From an uncultured Gammaproteobacteria bacterium (lineage in GTDB: Bacteria > Pseudomonadota > Gammaproteobacteria > Pseudomonadales > Azotimanducaceae): a DNA stretch of 32,201 bases. The notes under the pieces were generated by a model. The model worked only from the letters and a program-made list of their open reading frames with translations. It did no database searches and was not told the origin of the DNA. Of this stretch, positions 9,314 to 18,781 are shown piece after piece. Numbering within the stretch: the first letter of the stretch is position 1; the number at the start of each line of letters is the position of its first letter. The stretch spans positions 1 through 32,201 of the forward strand of contig CAJXCK010000019.1 of NCBI GenBank assembly GCA_913051785.1, given 5' to 3'. The translations under genes and the position numbers were made by a program.

Positions 9314-10354
9314 TTAGGAGGGTAACGCTTTATGGAAATCTCTCAGAAGCCTCTCAGTCTCTTCCCAACCAATACAAGCATCAGTAATGGAAACGCCGTA
9401 TTGTAGTTCTTGAGAACGATCGACTTTCTGATTCCCTGAATTTAAGTTGCTCTCTAGCATTACGCCTCTTATCGACTTATTTCCGACGCTTATTTGGCCT
9501 GCAACAGCCTCGAGAACAGAGCCCTGCTTGGTATGGTCTTTATTAGAATTCGCATGCGAGCAATCCACCATGATCGCTTGGGTTGCCCCGATGCTTTCCA
9601 GTTCTTTCTCGCATGCCGCTATATCCTCTGGGTAATAGTTTGGTCCACTTGACCCACCCCGCAAGACAACGTGGGCATGCGCATTGCCTTTTGTTGTTAC
9701 TACGCTGACCTTGCCATCTGGGCTGATACCCAAGAAGCGGTGAGGGCTTTTTACGGATTGGAGGGCGTTCAAGGCAACGTCCAACGATCCATCGGTTCCA
9801 TTTTTGAAGCCAACCGGGCAGCTGAGGCCCGACGCCATTTCTCGGTGTGTTTGTGACTCAGATGTTCTGGCGCCTATTGCTGTCCAAGAGAACAAGTCTT
9901 GCAGATACTGAGGCGTAATAGGGTCAAGTGCTTCATTGGCTAGCGGCAAGCCCAATGCTGATATATCAAGCAATAACTTTCTAGCTATAGCGAGGCCTTC
10001 GGCGATTCTGAAACTGTCATCAAGATGAGGGTCATTGATTAAGCCTTTCCAGCCAACCGTACTTCTTGGTTTCTCAAAGTAGGCTCTCATTACTATGAAT
10101 AGTTTGTCGCTGAGCGATTCGCTTAGTGATTTTAGTTTCGTTGCATAATCAATAGCTTCTAGTGGGTTGTGAATCGAGCACGGGCCAACGACTAGGAGTA
10201 AACGCTTGTCTGGACCGTCAATAATGGATCTCACAATTTCCCTATTTTCGGATATCCCCTGCTTGACCTCTTCCGTCGCGGGAAGTTGGCGTTTCAGTTC
10301 TTCCGGGCTGATCAGTATTTCTTGATTATCAATATTTATGTTGTCTAATTTCAT
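9314..10354 (-). CDS. 3-deoxy-7-phosphoheptulonate synthase (class I DAHP synthase, AroF/G/H type)
   Basis: LLLVVGPCSIHNPLEAIDYA, VMRAYFEKPRSTVGWKGLINDP, AIGARTSESQTHREMASGLSCPVGFKNGTDG, VDCSHANSNKDHTKQ. Confidence 0.94.
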   Translation of the reverse strand: MKLDNINIDNQEILISPEELKRQLPATEEVKQGISENREIVRSIIDGPDKRLLLVVGPCSIHNPLEAIDYATKLKSLSESLSDKLFIVMRAYFEKPRSTVGWKGLINDPHLDDSFRIAEGLAIARKLLLDISALGLPLANEALDPITPQYLQDLFSWTAIGARTSESQTHREMASGLSCPVGFKNGTDGSLDVALNALQSVKSPHRFLGISPDGKVSVVTTKGNAHAHVVLRGGSSGPNYYPEDIAACEKELESIGATQAIMVDCSHANSNKDHTKQGSVLEAVAGQISVGNKSIRGVMLESNLNSGNQKVDRSQELQYGVSITDACIGWEETERLLRDFHKALPS

Positions 10355-10362
10355 TGATCGCC

Positions 10363-10458
10363 TTACCTATGCTCTCGTGCCGCGGCTTCTGTCGCCAAAT
10401 CGAGTTTCGTCGCGAGAGTTTGTTTGTGAGCGCGAATACTAAGGAAAATCGTCTGCAT
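10363..10458 (-). CDS. Possible 31-aa upstream ORF/microprotein before DAHP synthase
   Basis: MQTIFLSIRAHKQTLATKLDLATEAAAREHR*; nearly fills the addA-aro gap; stop is 8 nt before the aro ATG. No clear SD sequence seen. Confidence 0.3.
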   Translation of the reverse strand: MQTIFLSIRAHKQTLATKLDLATEAAAREHR

Positions 10459-10471
10459 TTTAAATACGCGC

Positions 10472-13400
10472 TTAAAGTTCTTGCAGAACATCAATAGCGG
10501 TGAAATACAACGCAGTTCTAACTTTGCTTGAAAAACTCGGGTAAAGATTTGTTATTGCTTCTCGATATCTCTCTAATTGGACAGCATACCGAGCACGCTG
10601 AACTTTCAAAAAATCATCGAGTTTCTCTGTCGAGGTGGGAACACTGGTCTTGTAGTCGATAATCCAGTGGTCATTTTCGAATTCGAAATACCGATCGATA
10701 ATTATATGCCGGTGTTCATCCGCGTTTTCCCTGATAGATAGTTCCCACTCGCTCCTCGCATTCAGGTGTGAGTCCAGGATCCATCGACCTATAGAAGAGG
10801 ATAACACTGTCGAAATATGACCTTGGCTGAGCTCGATCACGTCAGATTTTGAATCCTCATCAATGAGCAGTTCATTAGACCAAAAAAGCTGTCTGTTCCT
10901 GATCTCTTCGAGATCTGTTTCTTTCGAGTCGGCCACCCATTTGAGACTTCTATGAACCATACTTCCTAGAGCGATTTCAAAACGGTTAGAAATATCTGAT
11001 TCCTTAGGATTAGCGATTTTAGATTGGCGTGTTTGTGCTTCGCTAGCAGGAGGGCTCCAGGTGTAGTCCCGCGGGAGTGAGGCAAGAAATGGTTTTGGCT
11101 TGATACCTGTGCTTCCGTGTTCGATGACCTCAGTCGCTCGATCCTCCCAATCCGATATAAAAGCCGACAAGCCTGTGTGTCTGGTTCTATTGACGTTCGT
11201 ACAGCTTAGGTACAAAGATTTTCTTGCTCGTGTGCATGCTACGTATAGAAGGCGCTTTCGTTCTTCTTGAAGTTTTTGTTTCTCCGCGAATTGGAGCCAG
11301 GAGTGAACCGTGTCTCCCTTGATTCCAAAGATGGCACCCTCGTTTGTATTTGAGCACCTCATTATCGGAATCAAGTCAGACGGAGGTCGCCGCTCTAAGA
11401 ATGGAACGCAAACATGGTCGTATTCTAGGCCCTTCGACTTATGTATTGTCAGTATCTCGAGATTCGCTTTGTTATAAGATTTGGCATACATAGACTCAGT
11501 CTTTCTTCGCATGAATTCATGATCTCTGCCCGAATCGCCCGCGATTTCAAGTGTCTCCAGCCAGGTAATAGCTTGTGCTAAGCTCTCCTTGTTATATGCA
11601 TCGTATCCACCCAGTCTGATCCAGGTACCTTCTATGAGCTCTCTCGTTGTGAGTTCTTGAAGGTTGCTTTTGGACCAGTTCATTGATGTTATCAGGCGTT
11701 TGGGGATATCAAATTTTTGAGCGGCTTTCGAAATGAGCGCCCGGAAACTCTCTTCTCCGGTAATTTGATCCAGTTCCTTTAGCTTTAAACCGACCATAGG
11801 TCCTCGTAGTAAAGAAAACCATGCTATTCGATCCTCTGGATTGAACAGTATTGAATGTATTGCTAGGAGGTCGGAAATAACTGGAGGGTCTGACAATTTA
11901 TAAATGTCTTCCCCATGCCAGTTTATCGAGCTTTTATCCAATTCTTGAATTAGAGGCTCAAGATGATTTCTGGTTTGACAGAGAATGGCAATACTATCGT
12001 CTTCAGATGTTGATCTTATCTCTTTTATGCGTTCTATAAGGCCTGATATTTCCGTGGACTTTTTCTCGGAGCGCTCTGTCCGTACAAATTCAATAGTTTT
12101 TGTTAGCGGATCTGTCGTGGCCAAACAGGGCCTAAAGGAAATAGTGCCGAGTTTAGGTATGGAAAAATTAGTAGAAGTGTTTGCAAACTGATTGTTGATA
12201 AAATCAACTACAGCAGGTTGTGATCGAAAATTGCTGAATAACTCTATGGGCTCAAGGTTGATGCCGCCTAACCCGAGGGTTTTCAAATCCTCGAATATTG
12301 AGACATCCGTCTGTCGAAATGCATATATTGATTGCATTGGGTCACCCACAACAAAAATTGTCCGTCCCTCCTCGGCGAGCCACTCTCGTGTAAGCTGTCG
12401 AAAAAATTCCAATTGAGACTGTGAAGTGTCTTGAAATTCATCAATTAATAGGTGCCTGATTTGGTGATCGAGATAAAGGGCCAGATCGGTTGGCGCGAAA
12501 TCCACACCTAGGGCCTTCTTCGTTCTGATTAGGATTTCAGGAAAGTCTATTTGTTTCTTTTCTTCGAAAACCTCTTGTAAGTGCAGGCAAGTGAGATTGA
12601 GACAGAAAACGATACTTTTTACTAATTCAGTGGCTTCCTGGTTAAAATCGTTCGACGGCAAACTTGCAGCGATGCGCAGAACAGTTTCCAGCTTGGATGC
12701 TTCGATCTGCGCGATGTTCTCGAGCATGGCCTCTTTTTTCTCTCTGATAGCAAAATTTGGGTGGGAATTCTTACTGTATGATTTACGTAATGTTTTTTGT
12801 TTAGTCAGAAACACCGCGCTTAGCTCGACCAATATTTGGTGGAAACCGGGGTTTATCTCGGGTTCGCCAAAGAGCAATGAGTAGACAGTTCGCAAAGAAG
12901 TTTCCTCGCCGAAGTCGAATAGCCCGGCCAATTCGGCGAGTATCATCTCTCGTAATTTTCCAACCGAATCCCGGATGCTATTCCTAAATTTGGATGCCTC
13001 TTTGGTTACCCTAAGGGTTGGTGAAGCCGCCATTGGTAGCCATTGATCTCTTTTCTCGAGCATGTTGATAAGAAGGCGAACGGCTTGGTCCGCTTTGTTG
13101 TCACACAGATATAAGAGCTGAAGAATGAAATCACTTAAGGGGTCGTCACCATAAAGACGCTCGATTAAGAGTTCCGCAGCTTCTTTGTACAAAAGATCCG
13201 GCTGATCAGTTACCTGAGTGCCTATGATGCTTTCTTGCACAGGTATGCTTCTTAGTAGCTCAGCAGCAAAGCTGTCTATAGTTTGGATTTTCAACCGATG
13301 GATTTGTTTCCGCAGGTTCCAGTTGCGTTTCCTATCGCGGTCTTGAATTGATACGGCAATAGCGCTGTCTTCATCAAAAATTTTCGTTATCACTCGTTCA

Positions 13401-13603
13401 CGCATTTCCGAAGCGGCTTTTCGGGTGAAAGTGATTGCAACGATTTCTTCAGGTTCTTCAACTCTAGCTAATAACGCTAGAAATCTATCGACAAGCAGTG
13501 AGGTTTTCCCAGACCCGGCTGGAGCACTTACCACGAATGATTTGTTCGTATCTAGCGCCCTTTGCCTTGCGTCAAAATCTTGGGAAGTGGTCTGGTTTAA
13601 CAT
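10472..13603 (-). CDS. UvrD/AddA-like ATP-dependent helicase-nuclease
   Basis: Walker A SAPAGSGKTSLL, LIDEFQDTSQSQ, VGDPMQSIYAFRQTDV, LTIHKSKGLEYDHVCVP, RLLYVACTRARKSLYL; C-terminal PD-(D/E)XK nuclease IIDRYFEFENDHWIIDYKTS...QLERYREAI. Confidence 0.9.
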   Translation of the reverse strand: MLNQTTSQDFDARQRALDTNKSFVVSAPAGSGKTSLLVDRFLALLARVEEPEEIVAITFTRKAASEMRERVITKIFDEDSAIAVSIQDRDRKRNWNLRKQIHRLKIQTIDSFAAELLRSIPVQESIIGTQVTDQPDLLYKEAAELLIERLYGDDPLSDFILQLLYLCDNKADQAVRLLINMLEKRDQWLPMAASPTLRVTKEASKFRNSIRDSVGKLREMILAELAGLFDFGEETSLRTVYSLLFGEPEINPGFHQILVELSAVFLTKQKTLRKSYSKNSHPNFAIREKKEAMLENIAQIEASKLETVLRIAASLPSNDFNQEATELVKSIVFCLNLTCLHLQEVFEEKKQIDFPEILIRTKKALGVDFAPTDLALYLDHQIRHLLIDEFQDTSQSQLEFFRQLTREWLAEEGRTIFVVGDPMQSIYAFRQTDVSIFEDLKTLGLGGINLEPIELFSNFRSQPAVVDFINNQFANTSTNFSIPKLGTISFRPCLATTDPLTKTIEFVRTERSEKKSTEISGLIERIKEIRSTSEDDSIAILCQTRNHLEPLIQELDKSSINWHGEDIYKLSDPPVISDLLAIHSILFNPEDRIAWFSLLRGPMVGLKLKELDQITGEESFRALISKAAQKFDIPKRLITSMNWSKSNLQELTTRELIEGTWIRLGGYDAYNKESLAQAITWLETLEIAGDSGRDHEFMRRKTESMYAKSYNKANLEILTIHKSKGLEYDHVCVPFLERRPPSDLIPIMRCSNTNEGAIFGIKGDTVHSWLQFAEKQKLQEERKRLLYVACTRARKSLYLSCTNVNRTRHTGLSAFISDWEDRATEVIEHGSTGIKPKPFLASLPRDYTWSPPASEAQTRQSKIANPKESDISNRFEIALGSMVHRSLKWVADSKETDLEEIRNRQLFWSNELLIDEDSKSDVIELSQGHISTVLSSSIGRWILDSHLNARSEWELSIRENADEHRHIIIDRYFEFENDHWIIDYKTSVPTSTEKLDDFLKVQRARYAVQLERYREAITNLYPSFSSKVRTALYFTAIDVLQEL

Positions 13604-13606
13604 CGA

Positions 13607-16165
13607 TTATGGTTGCCTCATCTCTTTGATTCGGCAGAGGCCTTTAAATGAACAATCCTTGCACTCACGCGCACTGCCGCCCACGATTGCATCTCCCCGC
13701 TTAATGCTTTCTCCGATAGCTTTGATAATAGTTCTCCATTCTTCCCTCTGCTTTATCCATCCTTGTTGTGGTGTAAACGTCTTGATATCTGAGTTTTCAG
13801 TATCAGAAAGTGGACCTTGTGAGACGCCAGAGATATTTGATCCTTCGCTGGTTATATTGAAGTAAAAAACTCCGGTAACCTGGTCCTCGATTAGGCTATA
13901 GGCGGGCAGTTGAAGGTCCCGTGGGGTGGCAATTGAGCCTTGGCTAATTGACCGATTACTACTTTTGTAGTCAAAGACAAACATGCCTGTCTCATTTGAA
14001 TCGATACGATCTACTCTTATCTCGATCTGGATGTCGCCTAATTCGAGAATAAATTTCTTCTCAAGCGCCACAGTTTTGAATGGCAGGCGTGATCTCTCAA
14101 GCTCAAGAAATGATTCGATCATGGTACTGAGTCGATTGATCTCAGCTGTTCGAAAACTACGAGGCAGTTGGTCATTTTTTTCCAGAATTTTTTTACAAAA
14201 AAGCCGAATCGACTTGGGGGTAATCTCTAAGTAGTTTTTTGTGCTTTCTTTTTCCGATCTTAGCGTGTGCAAGATTTCATGAAGTATTGTGCCTCTTTCC
14301 AAAGGGCCAGTTAGCAGAGAGACCTCTTCGATTGGATGCAGTTTCAATTGAAACTCTGCGAAGGATTTGAAATTACACTCTTTGTGAATGCTTAGCCTCC
14401 GTGTTCCTCCCTTCAAAAGGGGCTCTTGGATTGAGCTTCCGTGTTCGTCGGTGTACCGCTCCATCTCAACACCTTGAGAAGAAAAAAATGGGTGAAGCGT
14501 TTTTCCGACAATGGGTTCTTGGACAATAGAATTGTGTTTCGACAGGAGTGTAGTTAATGAATTGTCCTTAGATATCTCGGTGTCTCGAGCGAAGCTGAAT
14601 ATCGTGTTTTCTGAAGAAGCTAACCAAGCGTTAATCCTTGCTTGTGCAAACTCAAGTTCTTGTTGCGGGGATGACCGCGGCAGATCGTACTCGCGTCTTG
14701 TCTTACTCGGCAATAAAAGGTTTGCCGATACCGCTGAGGGGAAATTCTCGTGTTCCATCCCGCAGATCCAGAGGTCCGTGAAGTCCAGCCCCGTCGTCTC
14801 GAGCATACCCAAAATCTGTATTGGTGATTGAGATCTCTCTATGGGTAGAGTGGTTTCCTCAATCATATCCTCAAGAAACAGCCAGGCTTTGAATAAATGG
14901 ATTGGTTGTTTTTCAGATTGCAGTTGGACTTGGTAGGCTTGAATACAGTCCATTAGAGTCTCGTTAGCCTGAAACTGTTTGCTCCCAAATTTGGATGTGG
15001 AATTTTGAAAGAGCGAGGTCGCGATTTGCCCGATTAACTCGAGCCAAATGGATAAAGGGTGCTCCTTTTGTCGATTGTCTATGGCTTTTTTGATGCTACC
15101 TGGAATAATCTCCGAGAATATTTCTTCGTGTGAAATTAGACGTCTGTTGTGCTGGCGAGATGCATACCCCGCCTCGTTAAACCAGTTCCGGTATGCTCGC
15201 AGTGAGTAAGCGATTTCTTGGGCTTGGAAGCTTTTGATGGGCCCAGATATTAGGCGCACTAGGTTCTTTAGGTTTTTCCAAACCGACTCGTTTTTTAAAG
15301 GCACACCTCCGGAGATGTTGAACCGTGAGCTCAGACTGCCTCTGAGCGGTTCCAAAGTCGCACCAAATTGACGAGCGAAGATCTCATACATAGAGTTTAG
15401 TCTAGGCGCCACGATACCGATTTTTGCTTTTGGATTGGATGCCAGTCTCCTTTTGGCCCAATCGGCCGCCGAGGCTATTTCAGAGAAAATCGTGTCAAAC
15501 TCTTTTACAGAATAAGGTGTCAGCACCTTTTGTGTTGTTACCATCTCGTCGATTGAGCCCTCAAATTTTCTGGGCACTTCCTGTTGATGAACAAAAAAAA
15601 TAGGTGCTTTTTTCGTCATTGCTGAAAAGTAAGAGAGCTGATCCGGAGTTAGCTGTTCGAGATTGTTTAACAAGATTCTTTTTTTTGGAGCAAATGAAAT
15701 GTCTTCTAGGAGTCTCGGTATTTCTTCTGCCAGAATCTCGTGATTTCCTCTCAGCTCAAGCGCGTGATTTATCCAGTCAGCGAAGCTGTCCTCGCCGATC
15801 TCAGCTTGACTTATCTGGCTCAAAGGAATCTTGTACGCAATTATCAAACGTATCGCCGCGGAGGTTCGCCTTGAAAACTTAGCTAAGCCCGGCGGTGCGG
15901 TTTTCATGAGGTAATAGGTCAGTTTACTGTTGGAAACTATCGATGTTTTATCCGCGAAATGATCAGCATATGCGTTGTATTCGGATAGAAAAAAGTCATC
16001 GAGCGATAAGCATTTTGGATTTTCCCAGGACTCATCTCCTCGATTCATATGAAATTGATCAAGCGCTCTCGTTGTCTCTATTGCCAGTCGTTTGTTAGGG
16101 CAAACAATCGTCTGGTTGCTTTCAACTAAGTAGGGCTTGTCTTTTACACTGATGAAAGAAGTCAC
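13607..16165 (-). CDS. AddB-like PD-(D/E)XK nuclease, probable DNA repair partner of the adjacent helicase
   Basis: IEIRVDRIDSNETGMFVFDYKSS...RDLQLPAYSLI nuclease motif; C-terminal ECKDCSFKGLC plus upstream KECNFKSFAEF Cys, matching the AddB four-Cys arrangement; stop 4 nt before the helicase gene. Confidence 0.82.
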   Translation of the reverse strand: MTSFISVKDKPYLVESNQTIVCPNKRLAIETTRALDQFHMNRGDESWENPKCLSLDDFFLSEYNAYADHFADKTSIVSNSKLTYYLMKTAPPGLAKFSRRTSAAIRLIIAYKIPLSQISQAEIGEDSFADWINHALELRGNHEILAEEIPRLLEDISFAPKKRILLNNLEQLTPDQLSYFSAMTKKAPIFFVHQQEVPRKFEGSIDEMVTTQKVLTPYSVKEFDTIFSEIASAADWAKRRLASNPKAKIGIVAPRLNSMYEIFARQFGATLEPLRGSLSSRFNISGGVPLKNESVWKNLKNLVRLISGPIKSFQAQEIAYSLRAYRNWFNEAGYASRQHNRRLISHEEIFSEIIPGSIKKAIDNRQKEHPLSIWLELIGQIATSLFQNSTSKFGSKQFQANETLMDCIQAYQVQLQSEKQPIHLFKAWLFLEDMIEETTLPIERSQSPIQILGMLETTGLDFTDLWICGMEHENFPSAVSANLLLPSKTRREYDLPRSSPQQELEFAQARINAWLASSENTIFSFARDTEISKDNSLTTLLSKHNSIVQEPIVGKTLHPFFSSQGVEMERYTDEHGSSIQEPLLKGGTRRLSIHKECNFKSFAEFQLKLHPIEEVSLLTGPLERGTILHEILHTLRSEKESTKNYLEITPKSIRLFCKKILEKNDQLPRSFRTAEINRLSTMIESFLELERSRLPFKTVALEKKFILELGDIQIEIRVDRIDSNETGMFVFDYKSSNRSISQGSIATPRDLQLPAYSLIEDQVTGVFYFNITSEGSNISGVSQGPLSDTENSDIKTFTPQQGWIKQREEWRTIIKAIGESIKRGDAIVGGSARECKDCSFKGLCRIKEMRQP

Positions 16166-16266
16166 TTATCGAATGTACTAAGTTTTACGAAAGGGAGCAC
16201 AAAATATACAGTGAGCTAACTTCCTGAGATATACTCACAGCCACAATTGTTCCTCGCGGAGTTAAC

Positions 16267-16401
16267 TTGATCAAATTTATAAAAACACTTTTTCAGTCAA
16301 GTTGGAGTGATCAGGGTTGGATTACGATAGGTTTTATCGGCGTTGGATGGCTAGCAGTGATCGTGATGATAACGAGTCTAGTGCAACAGATCTTTGGATG
16401 A
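16267..16401 (+). CDS. 44-aa predicted single-TM microprotein (TTG start)
   Basis: (M)IKFIKTLFQSSWSDQGWITIGFIGVGWLAVIVMITSLVQQIFG*; GGAG (16258-16261) 5 nt upstream of TTG; 27 nt before the TerB-like ATG. Confidence 0.6.
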   Translation: MIKFIKTLFQSSWSDQGWITIGFIGVGWLAVIVMITSLVQQIFG

Positions 16402-16428
16402 GCCAACTGGTACTGTTTTGGTGGGAAA

Positions 16429-16818
16429 ATGTGGTTATCAAATTTAAATAAAGATCAGCACCAAGCTTTAATCCGATTAGCTCATAACGTAATTGTCTCT
16501 GACGGTCTCCTGGACCCCAACGAAGAGGGAATGTTTGACCTCTTGAAGAAAGAGATGGGGATCGAAAATTCACAGGAGGTTGAATATCTTTCTTTGGATG
16601 GAATCGAGACAATATTTCCAGACCGCAAAGCGAGAATTATCGTTCTTATTAACCTTATAAGAATTGGATATGTTGATGGCGCATTTGAGATCGAAGAAGA
16701 GTGCCTTTTAAGGGATCTCGCCAATAGTTTTGATATTGAGCTTGATGAGTTTGAGTTGTTGGACAACTGGGTAAAACGTTTAGTGGGTTTGGAGAAAGAG
16801 GCCCAAGCCCTGTTCTAG
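16429..16818 (+). CDS. TerB-like (tellurite-resistance TerB fold) small helical protein
   Basis: ALIRLAHNVIVSDGLLDPNEEGMFDLLKKEMG...VLINLIRIGYVDGAFEIEEECLLRDLANSFDIE: paired acidic helical repeats typical of TerB-like domains. Confidence 0.65.
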   Translation: MWLSNLNKDQHQALIRLAHNVIVSDGLLDPNEEGMFDLLKKEMGIENSQEVEYLSLDGIETIFPDRKARIIVLINLIRIGYVDGAFEIEEECLLRDLANSFDIELDEFELLDNWVKRLVGLEKEAQALF

Positions 16819-16838
16819 GGGATGGGCCCAAAGAGAAG

Positions 16839-17720
16839 TTGCTGACAATTTCGATATCCTCGACTGCCCTCTTTGATTTATCGGAGTCGGAGCGTGTTTA
16901 TCGAGAAGAAGGTTTAGAGGCCTACCGTAACTATCAGATCGCCGCAGAAGATGAGGTGCTTGAGCCTGGCGAGGGCTTGGCCCTCGTAAAAAAGATTCTA
17001 AATATCAATACCTTTTTCAAAGAGCCTCGAGTTGAAGTTATTCTGCTCTCGAGGAATTCTGCCGATACAGGGTTAAGGGTCTTTAACTCGATAGCGGCCC
17101 ATAATTTAGGAATTACCCGTGCTGCGTTCTGCTCAGGGAAATCGCCATACAGATACACAGCTGCCTTTGGTTCAGACCTTTTTTTATCCACAAATTCGGA
17201 TGATGTTCGCGGAGCGCTAGAACAGGGCGTACCCTCTGCGACGCTCGTAAGTCGACTTGGAGAAGGTTCCGTAGGAGCCGACGAGTCCTTGAATATTGCG
17301 TTTGACGGGGACGCTGTTCTCTTTTCTGACGAGGCTGAAAAAGTATTTCAAAAAAGAGGCTTAAAAGCCTTCAGTGAACACGAGAGTGATCGGGCTTCAG
17401 AAGCATTGGGAAGAGGCCCTTTCAAATCCTTTCTCGAGGCTCTCCATACTCTGCAAAAGGAGTTTCCTGAGGGTGAGAGTCCAATAAGAACAGCGCTCGT
17501 AACAGCCAGGTCTGCTCCCGCGCATGAAAGGATTATCAGAACCCTGCGTTATTGGGATATCCGGCTAGATGAGTCGCTTTTTTTGGGAGGTATGGATAAG
17601 ACAGAATTTTTGAAAAATTTTGGCGCTGATATATTTTTTGATGATTTGCAATCGAATTGCGATCGGGCTTCCGATTATCTTTTGTCCGGACATGTTCCCC
17701 ACGGTGTCTCGAATGATTAG
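16839..17720 (+). CDS. 5'-nucleotidase (PF06189-like; TTG start)
   Basis: ISISSTALFDLSESERVYREEGLEAYRNYQ, VILLSRNSADTGLRVFNSI, LNIAFDGDAVLFSDEAEKVF, FFDDLQSNCDRAS, typical of the 5'-nucleotidase family. Confidence 0.82.
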   Translation: MLTISISSTALFDLSESERVYREEGLEAYRNYQIAAEDEVLEPGEGLALVKKILNINTFFKEPRVEVILLSRNSADTGLRVFNSIAAHNLGITRAAFCSGKSPYRYTAAFGSDLFLSTNSDDVRGALEQGVPSATLVSRLGEGSVGADESLNIAFDGDAVLFSDEAEKVFQKRGLKAFSEHESDRASEALGRGPFKSFLEALHTLQKEFPEGESPIRTALVTARSAPAHERIIRTLRYWDIRLDESLFLGGMDKTEFLKNFGADIFFDDLQSNCDRASDYLLSGHVPHGVSND

Positions 17721-17756
17721 GGAAGTATTACGGGCGATTAGCTTGAAATTAATCAG

Positions 17757-18731
17757 ATGAAGTTGCAACAGCTACGTTATATATGTGAGGTGGCCAAGCA
17801 GGATCTGAATGTATCTAATGCGGCGAGGGTTCTTCACACCTCTCAACCTGGAATTAGCAAACAAATTCGACTTTTGGAGCATGAGCTTGGTGTAGAAATT
17901 TTTGTTCGAAACGGCAAGCACCTAACAGATGTCACACCGGCTGGTCATGAAATTCTTAGGTCCGCGAATCGAATTATCAAAGATACTTACGAACTAAAAC
18001 AACTTGCTCAAGAGTACTCAGACGAGAAAAAGGGCGCTTTTTCGATAGCTACGAGCCACACGCAGGCGAGGTATGTACTTCCTCCGATTATCAAGAATTT
18101 CAGACTGCTGTATCCTGAAGTCTCGCTAGTCATTCACCAGGGTTCACCCGAACAAATCCACGAGTTAGTTAGCTCGGGTAGAGCTGATTTTGCAATATCT
18201 ACAGAGAGTCCGGAGCTTTTTCAGGATCTGATTATGATTCCATGTTATGAATGGAATCGTAGTGTTATTGTTCCGAAGCCACACGAGCTCTCTCGGCGAA
18301 GAGAAATTGGTTTGTCTGATATAGCTGATTATCCGATTGTAACTTACGTTTACGGACCATCTGGACAGTCGCGATTAGCGAAAGCTTTTGAAAAAATAGA
18401 CAAGACACCCAACGTGGTTTTTAGCGCCACAGATACCGATGTGATCAAAACCTATGTTCGGATGGGTTTCGGTGTTGGTATCATCGCCTCGATGGCGTCC
18501 GACTCAGCTCAGGACAAAGATTTACAGATCTTTGATGCGAGTCATTTGTTTGATTTTAGTGTCGCTTATATCGGATTTCGTCGTGGAACGTTTTTAAGAG
18601 GTTTTATGCTCAAGTTCATGGAACTATTTGCGCCTCACTTAGATCAACACACGGTGAAAGGTATTTTGAATAGTGAGTCCCGGCGCGAGAGAGAGAACCT
18701 GTTTGCTGATTTTGAATTGCCATCAAGGTAA
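17757..18731 (+). CDS. cysB: LysR-family transcriptional regulator CysB
   Basis: MKLQQLRYICEVAKQDLNVSNAARVLHTSQPGISKQIRLLEHELGVEIFVRNGKHL; FSIATSHTQARYVLPPII; 324 aa. Confidence 0.95.
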   Translation: MKLQQLRYICEVAKQDLNVSNAARVLHTSQPGISKQIRLLEHELGVEIFVRNGKHLTDVTPAGHEILRSANRIIKDTYELKQLAQEYSDEKKGAFSIATSHTQARYVLPPIIKNFRLLYPEVSLVIHQGSPEQIHELVSSGRADFAISTESPELFQDLIMIPCYEWNRSVIVPKPHELSRRREIGLSDIADYPIVTYVYGPSGQSRLAKAFEKIDKTPNVVFSATDTDVIKTYVRMGFGVGIIASMASDSAQDKDLQIFDASHLFDFSVAYIGFRRGTFLRGFMLKFMELFAPHLDQHTVKGILNSESRRERENLFADFELPSR

Positions 18732-18781
18732 AAATAGATGCTATTAATACTGAAGAAATTCTCTCTCACAGCTGAACACGA

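Noticed and set aside
13425-13865. 146-aa plus-strand ORF across the addA/addB junction
   Set aside because: Antisense shadow of two well-supported genes; composition not protein-like.
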